Assembly: GCF_014207095.1 (NCBI RefSeq)
Contig: NZ_JACHBG010000005.1
Coordinates: 372,001 to 436,000 of the forward strand
From: Martinezella lusitana
GTDB lineage: Bacteria > Pseudomonadota > Alphaproteobacteria > Rhizobiales > Rhizobiaceae
Reading direction: 5' to 3'
Length of the DNA: 64,000 nucleotides
How positions within the stretch are numbered: the stretch's first letter is position 1; each line of letters opens with the position of its first letter. Positions 30,001 through 36,889 of this stretch are shown one piece after another. Made by a program: the position numbers and the translations under genes. Below the pieces are notes generated by a model that searched no databases, had not been told where the DNA came from, and worked only from the letters and a program-made list of their open reading frames with translations.

Positions 30001-30591
30001 GAAGGCCTCCGCCAGCTCGGCATCGCCATGCGGCGTTGCGGATGAAAGCAGCGCGCGGCGGGCATCGTCGAGCAAGGTTGCCGCCGCCCGGTCGTCGAGC
30101 ACGGAAAAGTGCCCGGCAACGTTGGCCTCGAGCGGAAATTGATGCAGCAGAGCCTCGCAAAAGGCGTGGATGGTCTGGATCTTCAGGCCGCCCGGCGTTT
30201 CCAGCGCCTTGGCAAAGAGCCGCCGTGCCTCGGCAAGCGTGAAGATGTCAGGCTCCTTGCCTTCGATGTCGGCTATGCGCGTCTTCAGCTCCTCGTCCGG
30301 CATGGTTGCCCAGGCCGCGAGGCGATCGAAGACGCGGTTCGACATCTCGGACGCCGCCGCCTTGGTATAGGTAAGGCAGAGGATGGCCGAAGGGCGCGCG
30401 CCTGCAAGAAGCAGACGGATAACGCGCTGCGTCAGCACATGCGTCTTGCCGGAGCCGGCATTGGCCGAGACCCAGGCCGAGCGCTCGGGGTCGGAGGCGA
30501 TGGATTGCTGGATCGTCGTCCAGCTGATCCAGACGCCGGGATCGTCGCTTTCGGGCAGGTTGGCGAAGTCGTCGGCGGGAAGCTCACTCAT
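27025..30591 (-). CDS. addA: Double-strand-break repair helicase-nuclease AddA
   Basis: AddA is the UvrD-type helicase and nuclease subunit of AddAB, the RecBCD counterpart that resects DNA breaks for RecA. The Walker A motif SANAGSGKTHVLT is near residues 42-54. Then come LCLTYTKAAASEM (motif Ia), HILVDEAQDTSPIQW (motif II), FAVGDEKQSIYSFQGA (motif III), VMTVHASKGLEAPIVFL-type MTVHASKGLE and YVGMTRAADRL (motif VI). The C-terminal nuclease motif is VILDYKTNR. The ATG at 30591 (MSELPADDF, 1188 residues) overlaps addB by eight bases. An upstream ATG at 30666 lies inside addB. Confidence 0.97.
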   Translation of the reverse strand: MSELPADDFANLPESDDPGVWISWTTIQQSIASDPERSAWVSANAGSGKTHVLTQRVIRLLLAGARPSAILCLTYTKAAASEMSNRVFDRLAAWATMPDEELKTRIADIEGKEPDIFTLAEARRLFAKALETPGGLKIQTIHAFCEALLHQFPLEANVAGHFSVLDDRAAATLLDDARRALLSSATPHGDAELAEAFAYVLDLGDESGLETLLADIVANRNAIRRFTEAAERQGGFEAALLARLGLSTGDTEDGIAGQYWPLPGLSGTMLELYLTLADQKGGAKAQEVAYALRLAKRETDPIARAEILEKTMLTAKGEPKSDSQFFVKAMLADAPALAEAVAEARAHVVACRDRLKLMRMYRATRAALILADRLNRDYEELKKRRSQLDFEDLITRTADLLTKKDVGPWIHYKLDQGIDHILVDEAQDTSPIQWSVIQSLAEDFFSGESARPTLRTIFAVGDEKQSIYSFQGARPERFSEESDRTRRRVGASGQQFSSIRLPLSFRSTADVLGAVDHVFTSPENARGLSAVNEPVVHRSSRIGHPGAVDLWEMIAPEPAAKEEDWTAPFDSTPESAPAAILARRMALTIGNLVGRETIIEKGKARFIEAGDILVLVRKRDSFVNALTRALKRRGNIPVAGADRLVLTSHIAIQDLLALGRFLLLPEDDLSLSALLKSPLFDLSEDDVFAVAAYRDEEESVWSHLQRFAEDGHDRFKQAAERLKTYLSLSKSLAVHDFYARVLGCFGGRRQFLARLGTEVSDILDEFLTFALDHETSGLPGLQSFISTLELEAPTVKREQDKGRNEVRIMTVHASKGLEAPIVFLVDGGGKAFTHTHLPKMRLIETGRDQIPLPVWVPVSALANSLTQADTARLQSLAEEEYRRLLYVGMTRAADRLIICGYRGIRENADTWHAMISTALRGDEQHCTPKTFSGPDGDWDGLSWHVAQVQREFETMREPEKRTERTGLPAGLSRPLPPSRNLPRPLSPSGVGTVVDDEADNLLVTSALFGEKAKSDRALQKGRFIHRMLQTLPDIAPEDRVDAARRYAERAARFWPQAEREALIRAVMALLDHPELQGTFGAHAQAEVSIMGTLKLGGQSYAVSGRIDRLADLDDRIVILDYKTNRVPPRNESDIPFAHKAQLAIYRAILLPLYPGKRVDCLLVYTESAAIYTLSEEALAWALAELETK

Positions 30592-33500
30592 CGCCGCCGC
30601 CTTCCTGTTCGCTCTCTGCCGTCGACCATTCCGATACGCGGGCGAGGTGATCGTAATCGCCGCCATACTCGAACTGCTGGGCTGGGATCAACCGTGAGGA
30701 GAAGCCTTTCTCTCCCGATTGTAGCAGCGAGACGAATTTCACCAGCTGGTCCATCGATTCCTGCGCCAGATCCATAGCCGACTTCGTTTCCGTTTTGCCG
30801 CCGCGGCTGGAATGCTCGTTGTTGACCTGGTCGACCTTGAAGCGATCGCCGGGCCGCAGCCGGACATAGAGCAGGTTTTCGGGCAGCAGCGCGCCTATAT
30901 TGCGGAAGGCGCCCGCCTTCAGCGCATAGGCTTCGAGCGCCAGCTGCGGGTCGAGCAGCGCGCGCGCCTGTGACGGCGAGGGATTGTAGCCGGTCTTGTA
31001 GTCGATGAGGTCGGCTGCCTTGTCGCTCTTGACGTCGATGCGGTCGGCAACACCGGTAAGACGAATGCCAATGGGCTCGATCTCGACGCCTGCAGGCACT
31101 TCCGTCGCCGTTTTGTGAACCCCCGGCCGCCGTTCCGCTTCCCAGTCAAGGAAAGCACGTGCCACTTCGCGAAAACGAGGCCGCCAGACGCTGTCGATAT
31201 GAACGGGCAGCCGTTCGGCATCGAACAGGTCTGCGATGATGCGATCCATGGCCAGCGTCGCATCCGGCGTGCCGGCAATATGCCCCTCGCGGACGAAACG
31301 ATCGATGATCTTGTGGTAGAGCGTGCCCCGCTCGGCCGGGCCGGGATCGCGGTTGAATGGGGCGACCGGATCGAGCCGCAGCACGCGCCGGGCATAGATG
31401 GCATAGGGGTCGCGACGCAGCCGCCCCACTTCGCTGAAGGAATAGCTTTTCGGCTGCAACTCCACAGGCGGTTTCGGTGCCGGGCGTAGCGCCGGCGCCT
31501 GGTTTTCGCCCTCGTCGATCATGCCGGCCCAATGGCGATACTGGTCGCCGCGAGCCTTCATAGCGTTTTCCAGTTCCTCGCCGCCGAGCGCGATCAGCCG
31601 CTGCAGCCAGCGCGAGGCGACCGTCGGGGTTGAGCCCTGACGCAGCGCACGCGAATAGATCAGGTCGCGGGTGCCGTTCGCCATTTCAAAATCGTGCGCC
31701 AGCTGGCCGATACGGCGCTCCGGCGGCTCAAGGCCGATCTCGGTCTTCATGCTGCGGGAAATGAAGGGGTTGTTTGCCGTCTGTCCCGGCCATGATCCTT
31801 CGTTCAGGCCGCCGAGGATCAGCGTGTCGACGCTCTGCAGGCGGGCTTCCAGCGTACCGAAGATGAAGAGGCGCGGATGGCTGAGCGCCCGCGGCTTCAC
31901 CGCCTGACCCACACAGAGCGCCGTCGTGATGTCTATCCACTGCACGCCATCGGCCTCGAGCTGGCCCTCGGTGTCGATGACCTCCTTCAGCAGGCTGGCG
32001 AGCGTATCCCCGGCCTCCCCGGACCAAAGGGTGGCCAGGTTGCCGCGCTCATCGGCGGCCACCGCCTCCAGTGCCCGGCCGGTGCGTTCCGCCCATTCCG
32101 AAAGGGTCAGTAGACCTTCGACAGTCCGCAGGGAGAGCGCGGATGTAAGCGGATCGCATGCAGCAGTCACCCGCCGCGCCAGTTCGCGTGCGTATTCGAT
32201 GGCCTCGGGCGGCAGCGATTTGCGCCATTGCGGCGCGTGCCTGTCGCTGGCCTGCTCGGCGATGCTGATATCCAGCAGGCTTTCCAGCGTGCCGACGTCG
32301 ATATTGGCGACGCCGCCTCTGAGCGCCAGGATTTCCAGCGCATCGACACCGAGGCCGTGCGCTTCCGGCGAAACGCCGAAACGGGCGAGGCGATGTTTGA
32401 GCAAGGCGACGACCGCGACGGGATCGCCGGGGCGAAGCGTGGCTTCGAGCAGCAATTGCAGCAGCGTGCCTTGCGGCGTGGCGTTGAGCGGCGTGCCAGC
32501 CGAATCGTCGGCGCTGATGCCGAAGCGCGCAAGCTCTGCCGTGACTCGCCTGGCAAGATTGCGGTCCGGGGTGATCAGCGCCGCCTGGCTCTCGCCACCG
32601 TTGCGCCCGGGCTTGTCCAGTGCCAGCCGCAAGGCAATAGCGATTGCCGTCGCTTCCTCGCGTTCGTTCGATGCCTCGATCAGGGAGACATCGGCGAAGG
32701 CGTTACCAATGGCGTCAGCGGCAAGCGTCTCGCGCCAGCCCCCCCAGCCGCTCGTCGCTTTCGCCGGCGCCAGCGCGCGCGACAGGATTTCTGCCCGCAT
32801 CTGCATGGCTTCAGAGGCCTCTGCGACGGCTTCCACATCCCGGCGGGTGACGTGCAGGCGCTTGAGCAGCAGCGACAGGCCATATTGCGAATGGCTGCGG
32901 GTGGTGGGGTCGGATCGCTCGCCGGCGGCCGTTTCCGGCGCTACCAGCTGCCAGTCTTCTTCCGGCATCGAAAGATCGAGGCCGGGTAGTACGATCACGC
33001 CCTGCGGCAGTGAGGCGACGGCAGCGATCAGTTCTGCCGTCGCCGGCACCGAACCGGTCGAACCTGCGATGATGACAGGCCCGGCATGCCGCATGGTCGA
33101 TATCCGCTGCACCTCGGCGCGAAGAACGGCATTGCGGTTGCGGGCGGGCGAGGATTTGCCGAGTTCTTCGAGGCGAGCCGGCCAGAAGGCGCTCGCGATC
33201 CGCAGGAATTCAGCCGTCAGCTGCCACCAGAGCGCATGTTCTTCGGCGCTGAGATTGGCAAGTTCGCTCCATTTGCGATCTTCGGTCTCCAGCGAATCGA
33301 TCAGTTCGGCGAGGTTGCGCGCGAGCCAGATGGCATCTGCCGGACTTGCCGGCGCTACCAGCGGCGAATCGGAATGAATGTCGCGCACGACCTGCGGCAG
33401 CCTGTTGCGCCAGGCAAGGATCAGCCGTGCCAGTTCCAGGAGCCGCGCCGTGTTGGCAAGCGGCTGTGCCAGATCGGCTGTCTCAGGCAGGTTTTCCTCG

Positions 33501-33775
33501 AAATAGCCGCTGTCGTCGTCGGTTTCGCCGAGCGGGCGAATGACAGGGAGAATGGCGGAACGGCCGCCGAGCAGGTCAACGAATTCCGAGCGCAACACGC
33601 GCACCGCACGCCGCGTCGGCAGGAATATGCTGACCTTGGCGAGCGATAACGGGTCTTCCGGATCATGGCGAAAATGCTCCGTCAGCCGGCCGTCGCAAAG
33701 AGCAGTCGCAAGAGTCTTCAGGAAGGGCAGGCCTGCCGGAATCGTCAGGATGCGTTGCCGGTGTCCGCCCGCCAT
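30584..33775 (-). CDS. addB: Double-strand-break repair nuclease AddB
   Basis: AddB is the second nuclease subunit of AddAB. This is the alphaproteobacterial type with no intact helicase motifs. The N-terminal region has VSIFLPTRRAVRVLRSEFV. The middle has LFIFGTLEARLQSVDTLILG and GSWPGQTANNPFISRSM. The C-terminal PD-(D/E)XK nuclease domain has GTLYHKIIDRFVREG and ADLIDYKTGYNPSPSQAR. I prefer the ATG at 33775 (MAGGHRQRIL, 1063 residues), four bases past the murU stop; an ATG at 33826 lies inside murU. It is coupled to addA by an eight-base overlap. Confidence 0.95.
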   Translation of the reverse strand: MAGGHRQRILTIPAGLPFLKTLATALCDGRLTEHFRHDPEDPLSLAKVSIFLPTRRAVRVLRSEFVDLLGGRSAILPVIRPLGETDDDSGYFEENLPETADLAQPLANTARLLELARLILAWRNRLPQVVRDIHSDSPLVAPASPADAIWLARNLAELIDSLETEDRKWSELANLSAEEHALWWQLTAEFLRIASAFWPARLEELGKSSPARNRNAVLRAEVQRISTMRHAGPVIIAGSTGSVPATAELIAAVASLPQGVIVLPGLDLSMPEEDWQLVAPETAAGERSDPTTRSHSQYGLSLLLKRLHVTRRDVEAVAEASEAMQMRAEILSRALAPAKATSGWGGWRETLAADAIGNAFADVSLIEASNEREEATAIAIALRLALDKPGRNGGESQAALITPDRNLARRVTAELARFGISADDSAGTPLNATPQGTLLQLLLEATLRPGDPVAVVALLKHRLARFGVSPEAHGLGVDALEILALRGGVANIDVGTLESLLDISIAEQASDRHAPQWRKSLPPEAIEYARELARRVTAACDPLTSALSLRTVEGLLTLSEWAERTGRALEAVAADERGNLATLWSGEAGDTLASLLKEVIDTEGQLEADGVQWIDITTALCVGQAVKPRALSHPRLFIFGTLEARLQSVDTLILGGLNEGSWPGQTANNPFISRSMKTEIGLEPPERRIGQLAHDFEMANGTRDLIYSRALRQGSTPTVASRWLQRLIALGGEELENAMKARGDQYRHWAGMIDEGENQAPALRPAPKPPVELQPKSYSFSEVGRLRRDPYAIYARRVLRLDPVAPFNRDPGPAERGTLYHKIIDRFVREGHIAGTPDATLAMDRIIADLFDAERLPVHIDSVWRPRFREVARAFLDWEAERRPGVHKTATEVPAGVEIEPIGIRLTGVADRIDVKSDKAADLIDYKTGYNPSPSQARALLDPQLALEAYALKAGAFRNIGALLPENLLYVRLRPGDRFKVDQVNNEHSSRGGKTETKSAMDLAQESMDQLVKFVSLLQSGEKGFSSRLIPAQQFEYGGDYDHLARVSEWSTAESEQEGGGDE

Positions 33776-33779
33776 AGGC

Positions 33780-34511
33780 TCACGCAAACGCCCGGAATGT
33801 CCGGATCGCTTCCTCCGCCTCGCCAACCGCCTCAGGCGTACCGACTGTCAGCCAATGGCCGTCGAGCATGGTGCCATAGAGCCGGCCGCGCTGGATTGCT
33901 TTGTCGAAATAGATGTTGAGGTTGAAGGCGTCATTCGGCGCGTCGTCAAAAAAGGACGGGCTCATCGCGATAGCGCCGGCATAGACAACGCCGTCGCGTC
34001 CGACATCGCGATAGCGGGCAAGCCTGCCGTCCTGCGCCATGCCGAAGTCATTCTTGCCGTTATGACCCGTAGTTCGCTCCAGATCGACGCAGAGCATCGC
34101 CATATCCATGCGTTGCTCATCGTAGAATCCGGCTAAGCGTTCTAGGTTCGTTGGATGGCCGGGCTCCTCGCCGACCCAGAACAGATCGGCATTCATGACG
34201 AACACCGGATCGCGGCTCAACAGCTTCAGCCCTTTGACGAGGCCGCCGCCATTGTTCATCAGCGCGTCCCGTTCGTCGGAGATCAGGATTTCAAGGCCGC
34301 GATAGCCGCGCAGATGCGCTTCCATTTGATCGGCGTGGTGATGGACGTTGACGACGGCCCGCTCGACACCTGCCTGCACCAAAGCATCCAGCGTATAGTC
34401 GATCATCGGCTTGCCGGCGATTTTCACCAGCGGCTTCGGGATGGTGTCGGTGATCGGCCGCATGCGGGTTCCGAGTCCCGCGGCCAATACCATGGCTTGC
34501 TTGATGGTCAT
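33780..34511 (-). CDS. murU: Nucleotidyltransferase, MurNAc-1-phosphate uridylyltransferase type (MurU)
   Basis: The protein carries the NTP-transferase signature MVLAAGLGTRMRPITDTIPKPL (residues 7-28). VVNVHHHADQM, NNGGGLVKG, the metal aspartate in FVMNADLFW and WLTVGTPEAV follow. With about 243 residues it matches MurU, which turns MurNAc-1-phosphate into UDP-MurNAc in peptidoglycan recycling. AmgK, the kinase that makes the substrate, is encoded just upstream as a fusion with TsaE, which supports the assignment. The ATG at 34511 has GAGACGAG upstream; 34553 is a longer alternative. The sugar specificity is inferred. Confidence 0.85.
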   Translation of the reverse strand: MTIKQAMVLAAGLGTRMRPITDTIPKPLVKIAGKPMIDYTLDALVQAGVERAVVNVHHHADQMEAHLRGYRGLEILISDERDALMNNGGGLVKGLKLLSRDPVFVMNADLFWVGEEPGHPTNLERLAGFYDEQRMDMAMLCVDLERTTGHNGKNDFGMAQDGRLARYRDVGRDGVVYAGAIAMSPSFFDDAPNDAFNLNIYFDKAIQRGRLYGTMLDGHWLTVGTPEAVGEAEEAIRTFRAFA

Positions 34512-34625
34512 CTCGTCTCGAACTTTCGATTCGCTATCTGCTTTCCTTAGCACAAGGCCGGAAAGCCGTCGCGGGGTCTAGGTTTATCGGATTATTTCCG
34601 CTTCACTTCGCCACCGATCCGTCTG

Positions 34626-35339
34626 TCAGATTGACCGCATCTGAGCTAAGTGCCCCATCGAAGGTGTTGTCGCGAAGTCAGTACCAATTTTTAATGGATT
34701 GATACTCCACTTCTCGGCAAGCAGTGATGGATTGTCCTCTGAGCCAAGAATCCAACGGTCATATAAAGGATCGGATGCTTTGGTGAGATACTCTGGTGTA
34801 AGCGCCGAAATTTCCGGCAAGCCGAGATCCATTTCGTCGCGCGTTGTCGCGCCAAAGTTCAGAGTAACGGTACCATCAGCTACGCTAAATGCCCGCTCCA
34901 TTGCGCCGTGGCGTGCGCGTTGCCACACCTGCGCGTTGACCACGCGATAAGAGGCAAAGTATTGGGCATCACCAAATCTTTTCGATAGATCGCATAAGGT
35001 TTTCCGCAAAGCCTTACTATCACCATCAACGTTTAGCCCGGTGACAATGAGCGTCCAGCCATTGATCGGCGGGCACACAAAAACGGGAACCCCATTCGGG
35101 GGATAGACATGAGTTTCTTCGAGCCCTCGTCGCCATGTCGCGGCCTGCACCTGGGTGAGTTCGAGTTGGCCAATGACGGCAGTCGTATCGCTGGTGCTAA
35201 TCGCCAACCAGCCAGTCTTGTAACCGAATGGTTCTGGGTTATCAGCACCGGCCGATTCTTGTCCAAAAACGCGCTTTGCCAAAAAGATGCAGCCGGAGAG
35301 CCAAGCGATCGAAAACAACGTCCTTCGCTCTAAAAGCAT
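34626..35339 (-). CDS. Unknown exported protein, probable lipoprotein, inserted between amgK and murU
   Basis: I do not recognise this 237-residue protein. Its N-terminus MLLERRTLFSIAWLSGC fits a lipoprotein signal: arginines, hydrophobic core, lipobox LSGC with Cys17. Cleavage after VFG is a second option. The mature part has several tryptophans, with GYKTGWLAISTSD, VPVFVCPPINGWTLIVTGL and LCDLSKRFGDAQYFASYRVV, then WSINPLKIG near the end. Two 60-base samples (34681-34740, 34981-35040) are 42% and 45% G+C; a sample in the upstream gene (36001-36060) is 58%. It lies 38 bases after tsaE-amgK and 114 before murU. Composition and position suggest late insertion. No function can be named. Confidence 0.75.
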   Translation of the reverse strand: MLLERRTLFSIAWLSGCIFLAKRVFGQESAGADNPEPFGYKTGWLAISTSDTTAVIGQLELTQVQAATWRRGLEETHVYPPNGVPVFVCPPINGWTLIVTGLNVDGDSKALRKTLCDLSKRFGDAQYFASYRVVNAQVWQRARHGAMERAFSVADGTVTLNFGATTRDEMDLGLPEISALTPEYLTKASDPLYDRWILGSEDNPSLLAEKWSINPLKIGTDFATTPSMGHLAQMRSI

Positions 35340-35377
35340 GTTCTGACTTCGCTCATCTGTTGAAACGTTACTACAAC

Positions 35378-36889
35378 CTAAACCCGGCCGATCCCGGCCT
35401 TCTCGCACCATTCGCGTAGGGGTGCGAGCGCTTCGTGTTCGAAGGCGATGGCGAGATAGGCGAGCGTGCGTGGCATATGCTTCAGGTATCCCGGCTTGCC
35501 GTCGCGCTGCAAAAGCCGCACCCAGAGGCCGGCGAGCTTGCAATTGCGCTGCGCCGACATGATCGCCCAGCTCTTCAGGAACTTGGCCTCATCAAAGCCG
35601 CCCTGGGCGTGCCGGAGCGCAAGATAGTCCGACATCAGCTGGTCATGCAGGTCGCGTTCGATCGTCACCCGGGCATCCTGCATGAGTGAAGCGACGTCGT
35701 AGGAGGTCGGCCCGATCATCGCGTCCTGGAAGTCGATGAGGCCGATCCGTTGGATGCCCTTTTTTGCCGCCCGCCAGATGATGTTGGGCGAATGCATATC
35801 ACGCAGCAGCAGGTTCTTTTCCGTATCTTCAAGCTGATCGATCAGCTTGTCCCAGATCGCCAGATAGTCGGCACGTTCCTCATCGCTCGCCGGTGTGCCG
35901 CGCTTCCAGGGCAGATGCCAGTCGAGCAGCAGCCGCGCTTCCATCTTCATCGCGGTCCGGTCGAAATCCGGAATGTGATGGATGTGATCCGGCGTCACCG
36001 GAATATCGTGTGGAATGGACAGACCGTGCAGATGCGCGAGGCAGGCGACGCTTTCGCGATAGCGTTCGGCAATCGGTTTGCCCTCGGCGTCGAGCACGCC
36101 ATCGGTGCCGAGATCTTCGATCAGTAGGATGCCCTGATTGTAGTCGGCGGCGAAGATTTCCGGAGCGGCAAAGCCGTTTTCGTGCAAGATATTGGCGATC
36201 GCCACGAACGGATAGGTATCCCAGGCAAGATGCGCGACCTTGGGATAGGGCTTGCCGTCGAGCACGGGCGGTCCTTCGGGCAGACCCGGCCAATCCATCA
36301 GGATCACGCGGCTGCCGCCATTCGCCGGATGGATGGATTCGTAAGCCCGCAGCGAGGCATCGCCGGTCAGGAAGCGCCTGTGCGCGCCGCGATAGCCGTG
36401 CGTATCGAGAAAGGCGCGGATGGCAAGCACGCGCTCGATGCGCGCCATCTGCTTGGCCGGTGCCGTGATCGTGACCCGCCGTCCTTCGCCTTCATGTGTG
36501 AGCTTGAGGTCGATACGATCCTTCGGGAGCTCGCCTTCGGCCATTTCGGGCCACTCGACGAGACAGGTGCCGATCTGCAGGGCTTCGTCAAAGCCGAGTT
36601 CCGTCAACTCGCTGGGATCGCCGAGGCGATAGAGATCGAAATGCGAGACCGGAATGCGCAGCTCATAGGATTGCACGAGCGTAAAGGTCGGGCTCGGCAC
36701 ATCAAGCTCGGTATCGTCGGCCATGGCGCGCAACAGCGCGCGTGCGAGCGAGGATTTGCCGGCGCCGAGATCGCCTGATAATGCCAAGCAGTCGCCAACC
36801 TTCAAGGCCAGCGCCAGATCCTCGCCAAGCTCTGCCGTGGCGGCGTCGTCTGCGAGGAAGAGGGAAATGCTGCTGTTTGAGGCTGTCAT
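35378..36889 (-). CDS. Fusion of TsaE (tRNA t6A synthesis ATPase) and AmgK-type sugar kinase
   Basis: Two proteins are joined in 503 residues. Residues 1-150 are TsaE, the ATPase needed for t6A37 tRNA modification: ALSGDLGAGKSSLARALL (P-loop 39-47), DVPSPTFTLVQSYE and HFDLYRLGDPSEL. Residues about 155-503 are an aminoglycoside-phosphotransferase-like kinase. It shows a catalytic LLLRDMHSPNIIW (Asp364) and metal-binding GLIDFQDAMIGP (Asp386). In other bacteria this kinase is AmgK, which phosphorylates MurNAc/GlcNAc at C1 for MurU. The fusion has no frameshift sign and I recall it in other Rhizobiales. The ATG overlaps the divL stop by four bases. I leave the symbol empty because the gene is tsaE plus amgK. 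Confidence 0.9.
   Translation of the reverse strand: MTASNSSISLFLADDAATAELGEDLALALKVGDCLALSGDLGAGKSSLARALLRAMADDTELDVPSPTFTLVQSYELRIPVSHFDLYRLGDPSELTELGFDEALQIGTCLVEWPEMAEGELPKDRIDLKLTHEGEGRRVTITAPAKQMARIERVLAIRAFLDTHGYRGAHRRFLTGDASLRAYESIHPANGGSRVILMDWPGLPEGPPVLDGKPYPKVAHLAWDTYPFVAIANILHENGFAAPEIFAADYNQGILLIEDLGTDGVLDAEGKPIAERYRESVACLAHLHGLSIPHDIPVTPDHIHHIPDFDRTAMKMEARLLLDWHLPWKRGTPASDEERADYLAIWDKLIDQLEDTEKNLLLRDMHSPNIIWRAAKKGIQRIGLIDFQDAMIGPTSYDVASLMQDARVTIERDLHDQLMSDYLALRHAQGGFDEAKFLKSWAIMSAQRNCKLAGLWVRLLQRDGKPGYLKHMPRTLAYLAIAFEHEALAPLREWCEKAGIGRV

Noticed and set aside
31926..33377. 483-codon plus-strand open frame
   Set aside because: It is antisense to addB and Ser/Ala/Arg-rich without domain features.
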